Origin: Glaciozyma antarctica PI12
Lineage: Eukaryota > Basidiomycota > Microbotryomycetes > Kriegeriales > Camptobasidiaceae
Direction of reading: 5' to 3'
DNA length: 64,000 bases
Assembly: GCA_002917775.1 (NCBI GenBank)
Contig: KZ627150.1
Location: 408,284 to 472,283, forward strand
The notes beneath the pieces are model-generated. The model was given only the letters and a program-made list of their open reading frames with translations. It was not told where the DNA came from and made no database searches. Each line of letters starts with the position of its first letter. Positions within the stretch are counted from its first letter, which is position 1. This document shows, in pieces, positions 1 through 9,976 of the stretch. The translations under genes were made by a program, and so were the position numbers.

Positions 1-21
1 CTAACCTCGCTCTCTTCGCAG

Positions 22-328
22 TGGCGATGGTTCCTTCGCTCATCATGGGATCGATCGGAGCCGGCTGGAAGCCCTCGACTGGAACGCTCTCCGACCCCGC
101 CGCCGACGATCCTTCGCGGTCCTCGGCACAGCTTTGGGCTGGAAACGTCCAAGTCCACCCCGAGACCGACGTGCGTTCATTCCTCCTCCCTCCTCTCGTA
201 CCCGAAACTGACTGCTGTTCCGCTTGCAGAAAAACGACGCTCTCATGCAGCGTTTCAACGGGACGGCTGGGCACTCGCGGAAGCCCTCTGGAGCGACTTC
301 GCTCGCCCCTCCCTCAGCAGAGCGATAG
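22..328 (+). CDS. C-terminal end of an unidentified protein (partial)
   Basis: Two terminal exons of a gene that starts before the window. The window opens inside an intron (ctaac branch motif, acceptor ttcgcag at 15-21). Exon 22-170 is followed by an intron at 171-229 (donor gtgcgt, branch ctgac, acceptor ttgcag) and a last exon at 230-328 ending in TAG. The readable 82 residues begin after a split codon with AMVPSLIMGSIGAGWKPS and end in a Ser/Ala/Pro-rich tail. No family is recognised from this fragment. The splice signals and unbroken frame across the intron support it being coding; the identity would need the upstream exons. Confidence 0.6.
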
Positions 329-513
329 ATCTTCCACCCTCGTTTCTCCTTCACCTTTTTGTCACCTACTACCGCACTTGCATGCACGGCTGCTGCTTTG
401 TACCACTTAGTTGCTCTTTCTTTACGCGTAATTCGAAACTACTTCGCGCGAACAACAGAAGAGACAAGTCGACGTTCCGAATTGCGTTCGAGGTTCGCCT
501 CCGACGCTTCACC

Positions 514-2151
514 ATGTCTGCGTCTCTGCTCGTACATCACGGCAAGCAGTACTACGACCTCTCCATCTTTCCTGGTCAGCTCGTCTTCCGTCGGCGAGGC
601 GAGAGCACCGGAGGAGCGTCCCTTCCGGCGAACCTGGTGCTGGAGACGATCGCCTTCGTCAAGACGAGGCCGAGCTCGACCGCAGCTGGGGAAGCAGTCA
701 CGCAAGTACTGGTAGTCTACCTCGTAGCCCAGCTCGACGAATTCCCGTCCGTTGCCTCCCTCTCCTTCACCACGTCGTCAGACTTCGCGGCGTTCTCAGC
801 GGACCAGGCGGCTCTCAAGGCTCTTCTGCTCGCGCCCTTGCAAGGCCAGTCCGTGGACATCGTCATCAACGGAAGCGCTGGACGAGGACGAGCGAAGAGC
901 TTCTTCCCGCGCGTCATCGAGCCCCTCCTCAAGCTCGCCGACCTCCCTTGCCGTAGTCATGCCACGACGGGCGTCGACGATGCTGGCCGGATCGGGAGGG
1001 ACAGCGTTATGAAAGCTCGTAAGGATGGCAGGAAGGCGATACTCGCGATCTTGGGGGGAGACGGGACGACGCACGAGCTCCTCAACGGCTTGCTGCTCGA
1101 CCAGTCTGGTGAGCTCGAGGACGCCAATGCAGCGGACTTGATTATCCTGTACGCTCCCAGATCGCACCGTTACACTTGGATCGAACTGATCAAGCCCGCA
1201 ACAGCCCCCTCGGAACGGCGAACGCCCTATTCTACCACCTCTTCCCTCCCGAATCCCCGTTAACGCCCACCGACTCCCCACTCGCCCTTCTATATTCCCT
1301 CCTCGCCTTCCTACGAGGCTCCTACACACTTCCCCTCCCTGTCGCTCTCAACACCCTCCCAGGCACTCCCATCTCCGTCATCACCTCGGTGGTCTCCTCC
1401 GCCGCCTTACATGCTTCGATCCTCTTCGACGCCGAAGAGCTTCGCGCTACGATCCCAGGCGTCGACCGATTCAAGGCCGCTGCGCACAAGAACGCTTCGA
1501 CATGGTGGCGAGGAACGCTCAGGCTCCTGCCGGAGGAATCCGTCGGCGTGCGGAGGTACGAATCCTCGTCGAAGACGCTCGAGACGATTCCTGGCGACGA
1601 CGCTTGGGTCAAGGTCGACTCGTCTTCCGGTACCGCGACGGTCGAGGGCCCCTTCTCCTACGTCGTCTCGTCCCTCGTCTCGCGATTCGAGTCCAACTTT
1701 ATCGTCGCTCCCCTCCGATCCCCCCTTTCTCCACTCGCTCCTTCGTCCTCCCCCTCCATCGACATCATCGTCATTCGTCCTTTGCGCGATATTGAGACGG
1801 CCAAGATGGTTGCGGAAGGGAAGCAAGAAGAAGCTGCGAAGGCGTTCGTTGCGAAGGTCTGGGGAATCATGGGAGGGATGTACAGCGGAGGCACACACGT
1901 CGACGCCGAATACGAGGATCAAAAGGTACCTATCATCGAGGTGTTCCGCTGCGGTGGATTTGTTTGGGAGCCTGTGAGTTCGTTCTCATCAGCCTCGATT
2001 CTGCTGCTGACGGTCCTTCCAGGAACCAAGCGACGACGTCAAGAGCAATCTCGTGTGCTTGGACGGAGCGGTGCGCGATCTCGGACGAGGAGGGAAGCTC
2101 TCTACGACCGCTCTTGGGTCCGAGCAGACGGGGTTGCGCATATGGTGCTAG
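514..2151 (+). CDS. Diacylglycerol-kinase-catalytic-domain lipid kinase (sphingoid long-chain-base kinase type)
   Basis: Three exons, 514-1148, 1205-1973 and 2023-2151, give 510 residues. Introns have gtacgc/gcaacag and gtgagt/ttccag ends and keep the frame. The catalytic domain is plain: VDIVINGSAGRGRAKSFF (nucleotide-binding loop, around residue 110), then ILGGDGTTHELLNGL (the GGDGT signature, around residue 180), and LPLGTANALF created exactly across the first intron, which fixes that splice. Family knowledge: such enzymes phosphorylate diacylglycerol or sphingoid bases (LCB4/LCB5, sphingosine kinase) at membranes. The N-terminal extension and C-terminal half are weakly conserved, so the substrate cannot be assigned; sphingoid base is the likelier guess. 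The ATG at 514 follows a CT-rich leader with accATG context. Confidence 0.85.
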
Positions 2152-2192
2152 AAGACATCATGCATTGAACCTCGAATACCCCCACGCAGAAA

Positions 2193-4144
2193 TCACTCCT
2201 CCTCCTCCTCCTCCTCCGTCACCGGTTCCTCCTCCTCCTCCGCCACTCCATCAACCTGCATCTCCTCACTCGCTTGCGAACACTCCTGCTCAATCACCCT
2301 CCTCCTCGAACTCGCTCCCCTCCTCTCCAACCTCCTCTCAACCTCCTCCCGCTCGTCCTCCGTATCAGACTGCTCTATCCTCCTGCGCTTCTTCAGCGCG
2401 CTCCTTGGGCCCTCGGTCTGCTGAGCAAGAATAGGCAGTCGGAGCTGCGGTACGGAAGGGAGCTCCGTAGGCGACCGCGACGGCTTCGCTGGGATTTGCT
2501 GCTGCGGTGCGGAATGGAGCTCTTGAGGCGACGGCGACGGTTCCGCGAGGGTGTTCTGATGTGGCGCAGAGGCGGGATAGGTGACTGGGGGTGGCTGGGA
2601 GGTCGGAGGAGTGGGAACGGGGAGAGGTTGCGTGTGAGTTGCTGCGAGGATGGTGGGGAGGGGAGGGGAGGTGCCACGGGGGTAGGTGCTGGAGGAGGGA
2701 CCGGCGAGAGCGGTGGAATTGAGTTGCTGAGGCGTTCCGGAAGGTGGGGAGGACGAAGCGACGGGGATGATGGCGGTGGGATCGAAGGACGGGATGGGTT
2801 CGGCGAACGAGGGTGTCGAGCGATGAAGGATGGCCGAGGTGCCGGTCCCTGTTTGAGGGGAGTGCTCTTCTTCCAGGATGGGAGCGACGGTCGACGTTGG
2901 TCGTCCGAGCGACTGAGTCGAGAACGTGCGAGATCCAGAGGATCCACCCAGCGAATTGCCACTGAAGTTCCTCAGCGCGTTCGTGCGAGAATCCATCGAG
3001 CTCGACAAGGAGGAGGTACGGCTATGCGGAGCCTGGGTGCAGGGCGGAGGGTTGAGGTCGTCGGTCGTACGGGAAGAGCGAGGGTCGGGAGCTTGTTCGG
3101 TGGTCGAGCGAGGGACGTCGTTCCGACGAGGAGTTTGGAGGAGCTGGGTGAGGAGAGGAAGGAGGGCTGTGAGCGGTGCGAGAGAGGTTGAGATTGCGGT
3201 GAGCTGGTTCGAGAGGTTCTGCGAATCGGACTCGAGCGTCAGCGAGGATCGCAGGAAGGAGCGAGGAGCCTTCGCACCTGAGTGTTGACCTTGGACTCCT
3301 CCTCGAGCGACTCGACCCTCCTCCGCAGCAGCTTCATCTCCCTCCCACTCTCCTCCTCCATCATCTCCAACTTTCCCCTCAAAAACTCGACCCCCTTCGC
3401 CGTCTCCCTCGTCGTCTTCTCTACCTCCTTCCAGCACTTCTCCCCCTCCTCAACCCGCTTCCCCATCCCCTCCACCACCACTCCAATCATCTCCTCCCTC
3501 TCCTTAATCTTCCCAAACTCCTCCCCCAACTTCCCCTCGATCCTCCCAAACGCAGCCGTCGCCAAAGTCCTCGAATAACACACCGCAGTCTTGGTACTAT
3601 CGAACCCTTTCGCCGTATCCTTCGCTCCACTCGCCAGCGTCACTCCGACCAAGTCAAGCTGCGTCGTAAATCCTTTCGCGATGGATTCGAGAGCTTTGGT
3701 GGATGAGGAGAGCTCGGAGACGGATGGACCTAGGAGAGTGGAGAAAGTCTTTGAGAGGGTGCGAGAGATCATCTCGGTCGTCTTCTCCGCTGCTCCGTTC
3801 TAGTCAGCTTCTGCCCCTTGTAGAGGAAGCGAAAAGCGCACCGGACTTGTCTACCTCTTGTGAGACCTCCTCGACCGCTTTCCCAAGGCTCTTCATCTCA
3901 GCCTTGAAAGTCTTCCCCAGCCCCTCCACCTCAAGCACTGGCACCGCATCAGCTCATCCCTGCCTCCTAATAGTGAAGAAGACGTACGAGCCACCTCGAC
4001 AGAGTTGAGCGAGAGACGAACGTTGTCGAGCGAGATCTTGACGCGTGCTCCGGCGAGGTCGGTCGTCGAGTGGCGTTGAGGTGGACGCGAGGTAGCGGGT
4101 GAGGAGGGGTTGAGGAGGGAGTAGAGGGGGTGCTGGGTGTTCAT
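2193..4144 (-). CDS. Uncharacterised protein: coiled coil plus disordered Pro/Ser/Glu-rich tail
   Basis: Four exons read leftward: 4144-3988, 3937-3855, 3799-3278 and 3218-2193. The three introns (donors gtacgt, gtagac, gtgcga; acceptors gccag, actag, cgcag) keep a single frame of 595 residues. Residues about 50-250 are rich in heptad-like Glu/Lys/Leu segments (for example KLEMMEEESGREMKLLRRRV), so a long coiled coil is likely. Residues about 300-560 are low-complexity Pro/Ser/Thr, and the protein ends in a run of glutamates encoded by a CTC-rich tract. No catalytic motif was seen and no family is recognised. A structural or scaffolding role is inference only. Confidence 0.65.
2195..2245 (-). 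repeat. CTC triplet tract encoding polyglutamate
   Basis: Two runs of ctc triplets separated by cgtcaccggtt encode the acidic C-terminus of the coiled-coil gene on the reverse strand. Confidence 0.8.
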
Positions 4145-4686
4145 AGTTGACTTGCTGAGGGTGGCGTTGGTGCGAGTGGGTGGTAGGAGGGAGAAAGGCC
4201 GGAGTCCGGTCGAGACGCGCTTTTCCGACCTTGACGCTCGATCGAGATTTGGCTCGAATTGGTTTCTGCGTTCGACCGCGGAGGATCTGAGTAGCTCTCG
4301 GTGATAGTACGAGCTACGCATCTCAAGAGTCTCTCTCGAAAAGAACGCAAACGGGTTGGTTTGCGAGATTGTTCAACGACATGCTGAGGGAGGATCGCGA
4401 CGAGGGTGGAAGGAACGAGGAGGGGATAAGGAGAAGTTTAACACGAAGAGGATGGAGAGGGGTATGAGTGGATAGTACTATGCAAATGGGGGTGTATAAA
4501 CGAGTTCCGCGAGCGAAAGGGGAATATGAGAGGACGAGGATGGGGCTCTAGGCCTCTAGGGATGAACGAGCGATGAGCACGAGCTCTTTTGACGCTGTGT
4601 GAGGTAGATGTCAGGCTGTGCCAAAGAGAGTGAAGATAGGAACGTACGGGAGTGGGTGAGCGAACAGGGAACGCCAAGGGCTCCGT
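4145..4686. other. Intergenic, no gene seen
   Basis: About 540 bases between the start of the coiled-coil gene and the end of the next reverse-strand gene. It should hold the promoter and 5' leader of the former. No conserved open frame, RNA gene or repeat was recognised. Confidence 0.5.
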
Positions 4687-5823
4687 CTACGAAGCTGAGC
4701 GACGACTCCAAGTCTGCGGAGGGTGGAGCAAGTCAGCTTTTGCTCGTGCGCAACGAACATAGACCCAAGCGACGTACCTGCTGAGGCGCCTGGGAAGTAG
4801 GCACTTGAGGAACAAAGAGGGACGATCTCCCTAGCTCGACCAAGGTGGAAGGGAGGGGACGCTTCGACGAAGGTCCACCCACCGCAATCTCGTTCGGCGA
4901 AGACAGCGATGGAAACGTGGAGGTAGAGTGGGCTAGAGGCCCGTTCGAGAGAAGGGGAGCCGGCGCCTCGCTCTCCGCGCAGGGGTCGAGGTGCGTGCAG
5001 AGGCGTCGGGAAGGCGGCGAGGAAGGTTCGAGTGCCAGGTGAAAGTTTTTGAGTAGTGGAGGAAGGTTGGAGGTGGTGGGAGGGAGAGAGGTGGCGCCGT
5101 ACGCTTCGCCGCGGAGCACGCCCAGGCGACTCGGTAGCGAGGGGAGGCCGGGGAGTGCAAGTGGCTGAGGAAAGGGAGTCGGGGGAGTGTCGTCCTTGGC
5201 CAGCTGGGTGAGCGAAAGGTCCTTGAGAGGTTCAGAGGTGGGAGGGTCGAAAGGGATGAGCTGGGGGGAAGGGAGGGAGACGGGGACGAGGGCGGGAGAG
5301 TTGGATGGGGAGGTGAGGTATGAGAGAACGGAGGAGGTCGAGGCGTAGCTTGAGTTGGATGAACAGGAGCTCTGGCGGTCCCGCTCGACGGTGCCAAAGA
5401 CGAGACCAAGGGCGTAGGAGGACGTCGAGATACCATCGTCGAAGGTGGGTAGGACGGACGAGTCCATCGAGAGGCCCAGGCTGTTGTGGGACTTGCCAGG
5501 GAGAGATTGACGCTCTGAGGTGCTTCCTCCTGTTAGGGGTAGACTCCCCGTCAGCTGCAGCACCTCCAGGTGAGATGGGAGGACCCAAGACGCCGTAACT
5601 ACTCACCCTTCGACAAAGGGAAGGTGTAACCCTCAAGGTTGCCCTCGCCGCTTTCCGACTGCCAGAAGGAAGTCGGCGTGCTCCAATGCGAGTGGTTCAT
5701 CGAGGACTGCAGGCGGTCGTGTTCGAGAGAGAGTCGCCAAGACGAGGGAGGAGACTCGCAGGGGGACTCCGAGGACAGAGCGAAGTGCTGAGGGAGGTCG
5801 TTGGGTTTAAGCCAGGCTGGCAT
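4687..5823 (-). CDS. Uncharacterised Ser/Pro-rich protein
   Basis: Exons 5823-5607, 5529-4778 and 4713-4687 join in frame across introns with donors gtgagt and gtacgt and acceptors taacag and ccgcag, giving about 331 residues. The start MPAWLKPNDL at 5823 is the first ATG. The whole protein is low complexity (Ser, Pro, Leu), with no recognisable domain, signal peptide or membrane segment. The last exon is only nine codons and its end is uncertain: a different donor choice would extend the protein. Its neighbour to the right, the NDUFAF8-like gene, is divergent with only 159 bases between the start codons, so the two may share a promoter. Function unknown. Confidence 0.55.
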
Positions 5824-5982
5824 GGCTGTTCGTTGTCGGTGTTGAGGTCGACTGTGTAGCGGGGGAGAAGGACAAGAGACTAAACGAGAAGGTTGAAAGG
5901 AAAGATCAGACCCTGCCCGGAGAGGGGTCTCAATTCGATCTATCGCCCAGAGTCGATCTCTTCTTTCCCGTCCTCGCCTCAA

Positions 5983-6286
5983 ATGCTCAAGCCCACCCCC
6001 TCCCGCCGCACCCTAGCCTCCCTCCCAGCAGCCGTAGCGACCTGCTCCACCCAGGTCCGTTCGAACCATCCCGATCCGTCCCCTTCCCGCCGAACTGACC
6101 CTCCGCGGCCAGGCCACAGCGTACGGCCGGTGTATCAGCCTCAAGTACACGGAGGTGGAGAAGAATATGTGTGCACAAGAGTTTGCGCTGTTCAAGGCAT
6201 GCGTCGCCAAGGCGGTGAGTGCGCGTTCGAAGGGAGGAAGAAACGGGAGGGCTGATGATCGTGGTGTTGGGCAGATCAAGAAGTGA
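5983..6286 (+). CDS. NDUFAF8-like mitochondrial complex I assembly factor
   Basis: Three tiny exons, 5983-6054, 6113-6214 and 6275-6286, encode only 61 residues. Introns start gtccgt and gtgagt and end ggccag and gggcag, the first with a ctgac branch motif. The diagnostic stretch is TAYGRCISLKYTEVEKNMCA followed by QEFALFKACVAKA. It matches the pattern of human NDUFAF8 (AYGRC, then a Cys, then a second Cys after nine residues, then a basic C-terminus). The cysteine pattern suggests a CHCH-like helical hairpin imported into the mitochondrial intermembrane space or matrix. In animals NDUFAF8 works with NDUFAF5 in complex I assembly. It is shorter than the human protein (74 residues). Assignment is by recognised motif, not a search. 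Confidence 0.7.
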
Positions 6287-6583
6287 ACGCTCGTATGCTG
6301 GAGGAGACGGACAGGTGCGTTGATTACGGAGGAGTGGGAGGGAACGGTAGCTGATGCGGTGGCGTGCAGGAGACTCTCTAGGCCGAGCTGGGATCGAGCT
6401 CGAGGAGGTGGGCTGTTCGAACAGCTTCCACCGCTTCGGCACACTGCCTGTGCTCAGCGAGACGGAGGTGGAGGAGAAAAGGTCGGGAGGAGCCCAGGCA
6501 AGGAGCGTTCTTCTCTGAGGCCATCGCTGCACACGGAATACATCACAGCAACCACGCCAGTGTCCAATCCTCCCGCTCCCGCT

Positions 6584-8313
6584 CTACTTGAATGATCCCC
6601 AGAACCCTCCGCTCTCCTGCGCCTTCGACTCCTCATGCTTCCCCTTCTTCAGCTTCGCCTGCGCATGCGGCACGGGCGGGACGACCGGCGCTCCGCCGGA
6701 CAGCTGAATCGGTGGACGGATGTCGGGTTTCCGAGTCGGTTTGCGCGGCCTGTAGAGCGGGAGAAGCTCGTCGAGGGCTAGACGGGACAGGAAAATCTTG
6801 ATGGAAGCTGGAGGGACATCTGCGCAAAAGCGATGAGTGAGAGTGGAGGAGGCGACGAGAGCGGGACGAACAGCTGCCTGGGGCGGAGGGAGGACCTCTG
6901 CAGAGTAAGGGGGTCAGCTTAAAAGCGGTGAGAAGGTGGAGGGACGAACGGTGGCAGATCGTCATCAAGTGGAAGGATGTACTGCATCAGTTCCTCGCCG
7001 CTTGCCTTGTACCTTCTCCGTTTGACCTCCTCCGCGAGTCGTACGGCATGCGGAACTAACCGAGGTGTCCGTGCGATGAGGGTGATGTAGAGAAGGTTTG
7101 GATCCTGCGAACGCGCGTAAGTGGGCGCCGCTTTCGCAGAGGACGAGGAGACGCACGAGGAGGAGCGAGAGGCATCGTTCCGCGTAGTCGTCCGCCTTTC
7201 CTTCGTCCTTGATCACAATCTCGTTTACAGATATCCCCGATTCCTGTGCGAAGAACAGCTCGTTCGTCAGCACAGTCTTGCGAGGATTCTGGGGCTGGTG
7301 AGAACGCTTCGCAAAACGTCGCTAGCTCGCTCGAGATCAGACCACCCCAATACACCCTTCCAGACTTCGCATCACCGAATATACCAAACACAAACTCTCT
7401 GCTCACCTCCATCTTCCCCTTCCCCTTCGTCGCAGCCCTCGCCGGCGCCTGCGAAGCCACCGGTCTCGGCGGTAACGACGGCAGATCCTCCTTGCCCATA
7501 CTCATCGCCGCAAAATCCGCATCAACTCCCGAATCTCCGCTAGCTGTCCGAGCTCTAAGATGAGCCGCCGTGCGAGGGTCGATAGGAGCTGGCGAGGCTG
7601 CGGGAGATTGGAGGAAGAAGGCGTCTAGGAAGGAGAGGAGTGTAAGGAGGGTGAGGATCTCGAGTCCTTTCTTGTCTTCTATCCGGGGTTCGATGCGCTG
7701 CGAACGAGGGTGAGCTAGCGAGAGGGCCAGGAGGGGGAGGACGCACGGCGAGGTTGTAGTCGAGCACTTGGACGGTCGGTAGGCGCTTCGAGGGGCGGTA
7801 GACCGCTACAGGGAAGTCGGGATCAGGCTTCTGGCACTGCACATCGTCCGGAATCAGCTCCCCTCGACCAGCAAAGGACGGCGGTACGCACGACCAAGAG
7901 CGTGTACCCTCTCTCCGAGGTCATCCCCACGATATCGCGCCGCCACGAGTACCGCTGTTCCTCCCAAATAAAAGTCCACTCCCACGAGATCAACCCGCTC
8001 GCCCTCATCTCCACTACGGCGGAGGGAGAGTCCATCTCGACCACTTTGAGCTTCGGCGCGAGCGTCGAGATGGAGGCGTACAGGACGTCGCTGAACGGGT
8101 CTGCGCGAGTGAATCAGCGCATAAAAACCTAGGGGTTAGCTGGCACGCACCGTAGAGCTCGAGCTTGTCGTTCTCCTCGCCGGGAGCTCTGTACGCCGCG
8201 TATGCGGGCTGTGCGAGCATGTCGATGTTGCCGTCCGAGAAGAGATCGACCCAGCCGGGCTGGCCTGCTCGAGGCTGGATCCCAAGAGTGAAGAGGTTGC
8301 TGTCGAGGCCCAT
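6584..8313 (-). CDS. Protein with N-terminal tubby/LURP-like domain, function unknown
   Basis: Seven exons (8313-8151, 8100-7892, 7836-7747, 7697-7356, 7288-7157, 7104-6946, 6895-6584) join to about 468 residues. Donors are mostly gtgcgt; one is gtgtat. The last acceptor uses the second of two close AGs, because only that keeps the long downstream frame. Residues 1-190 alternate beta-strand-like segments (SGLISWEWTFIWEEQRYSW, then a VAVYRPSKR segment), as in tubby-C-like/LURP-one folds that bind membrane lipids. The C-terminal half has helical segments (SEELMQYILPLDDL-like) and a basic tail. The start MGLDSNLFTLG at 8313 follows a CT-rich leader; an in-frame extension to 8469 is possible. The fold call is tentative. 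Confidence 0.6.
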
Positions 8314-8542
8314 TCGGTCGGTTGTGCGTAGAGGAGAGGGAGCGCCGTCGACGTTCGCGAACTGCGTCTTTCGCCCCTTCGCCTGACTTCGACTCTCTCT
8401 CTCTAAGTATCCACTGCAACAGCTTTGTTGTGCTCTCAATGAAGCGGCAGTTTGCCTCGGAATAGACACCAGGGCAGGTCCAGAACAGTCTCCTCAGCGC
8501 AAGCGCTCCGTCCCAATACTTGTTTACTTCCAGCCCAGCTGC

Positions 8543-9954
8543 TTATACGACGAAAGTGCGCCCAGTAAGCAGCTCAAACGCCTCCATGTACTTCCCCCAA
8601 GTGGCCTTGACGATATCCTCGGGAATCTCCACGCCATCCTCCTCAATCCCTCCTCCCTTCTTCCCAAACCCTCCTCCACCACTCTTCAACCACTCCCTCA
8701 AGAACTGCTTATCGAATCCCACCATCTTGTTCCCCTCAGCCCACGTCGATGCAGGCCAAAAGCGCGACGAATCGGGCGTGAGGCACTCGTCGACGAGCAT
8801 GAGGGTCGGGGGAGAGTCGGGAGATGAGGCGGGGGGAGGGAGGAGACCGAATTCGAACTTGGTGTCGGCGAGGATGAGACCTTGGGAGAGAGAGTGGCGC
8901 GCCGCGGTCGAGTAGAGGGCGAGGGCGTAGGATTTGAGAGGCTCCGCAAGGGCTGGGTCGGGGAGGATGTCGCGAACTGGCGGAGAGGAGAGCGCGTTAG
9001 TGGGTCCAGGGCTGCGGGATGAAGAACGGCGGTTCGCAGAGCTACTGAAAGCAAGGAAGCGAAGGTGGGAACGAGGGAAGGAGCTCACGCTTGTCGGGGT
9101 GGATGTTCTCGTCCTTGTCGCCGAGCTCAGCCTTCGTGCTAGGCGTGAAGAGAGGGGGAATGAACTGCGTCGACTCCTTCATTCCCTTGGGCAGCTCGAT
9201 ACCATGCATCGTGCCGCTCTTTGTGTATTCCACCCACGCAGATCCTGAGTAGAGCAAACGGCAGCAAGATACCATCAGCTCCAGTCCCTTCCTCGCTCCG
9301 GCTACGCGTCTCCCAGCAGCGCACCGACTCACCCGTGATGTACCCTCGCACGATCGCCTCCACAGGCAGCACCTGCGCCCTTCGCACCCAGATAGCCCTC
9401 CCCTCGAGCTGGTCCTTGTACTGCTGCACCTCCTCCGGCATCTCCTCGACCTTGGACGTGATGACATGGTTGGGGATGTGCTTGGTCTCGGGCGCCTTGG
9501 AGAGGAAGTCGAAGAAGAAGAGGGAGAGCTGCGTCAAGAGCTTGCCCTTGTTAGGGATGCCCTGCGGGAGGAACGCAAGAAGAAGTGTGAGTCAAGCTGA
9601 TGGCGCGCACGCAGCGGCGGCGTGCCAGCTCAGGGGAGGAGCTTACGTTCTTCATAATCACATCGAAAGCAGAGACGCGGTCCGTCGCGACGAAGAGGAG
9701 CGCCTCGGGGTGGTTGGGCACCTCGTAGATGTCGCGCACCTTCCCCCGGGCGACGAGCTTGAGGGAGGGGCAGTCGGTGTTGATTAGGGCGGCCAGCGTG
9801 AATAAGGAGCTGTTCAGCTGATGGATCTCAGAAGAGTTGGAAGAAGGAGAGCTGCAACGGACCCTCCAGGCGCGAAGTCAACAGCAGGAACACTTCCTCA
9901 GCGTGTGGGTCTTTCACTAAGAACTCTCTGCTTCCAGATAGCATTACGCAATCT
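8543..9954 (-). CDS. ADE1: Phosphoribosylaminoimidazole-succinocarboxamide synthase (SAICAR synthetase)
   Basis: ATP-dependent ligation of aspartate to CAIR, step seven of de novo purine synthesis, in the cytosol. Core exons are about 9821-9647, 9561-9333, 9244-9089 and 8976-8543, joined by introns with gtaagc, gtgagt and gtgagc donors. Family hallmarks in order: [13 protein letters not shown] (ATP loop), [28 protein letters not shown] (built across an intron), [26 protein letters not shown], and [14 protein letters not shown]. They match yeast Ade1 throughout, including the C-terminus. The first exon is uncertain: the only upstream ATG before the neighbouring helicase stop is at 9954. It would need a small first exon spliced to [17 protein letters not shown]. 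The gene lies just downstream of the DDX60-like gene on the same strand. Confidence 0.93.
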
Positions 9955-9976
9955 CCTATATCTTTGCAGTCCCTCT

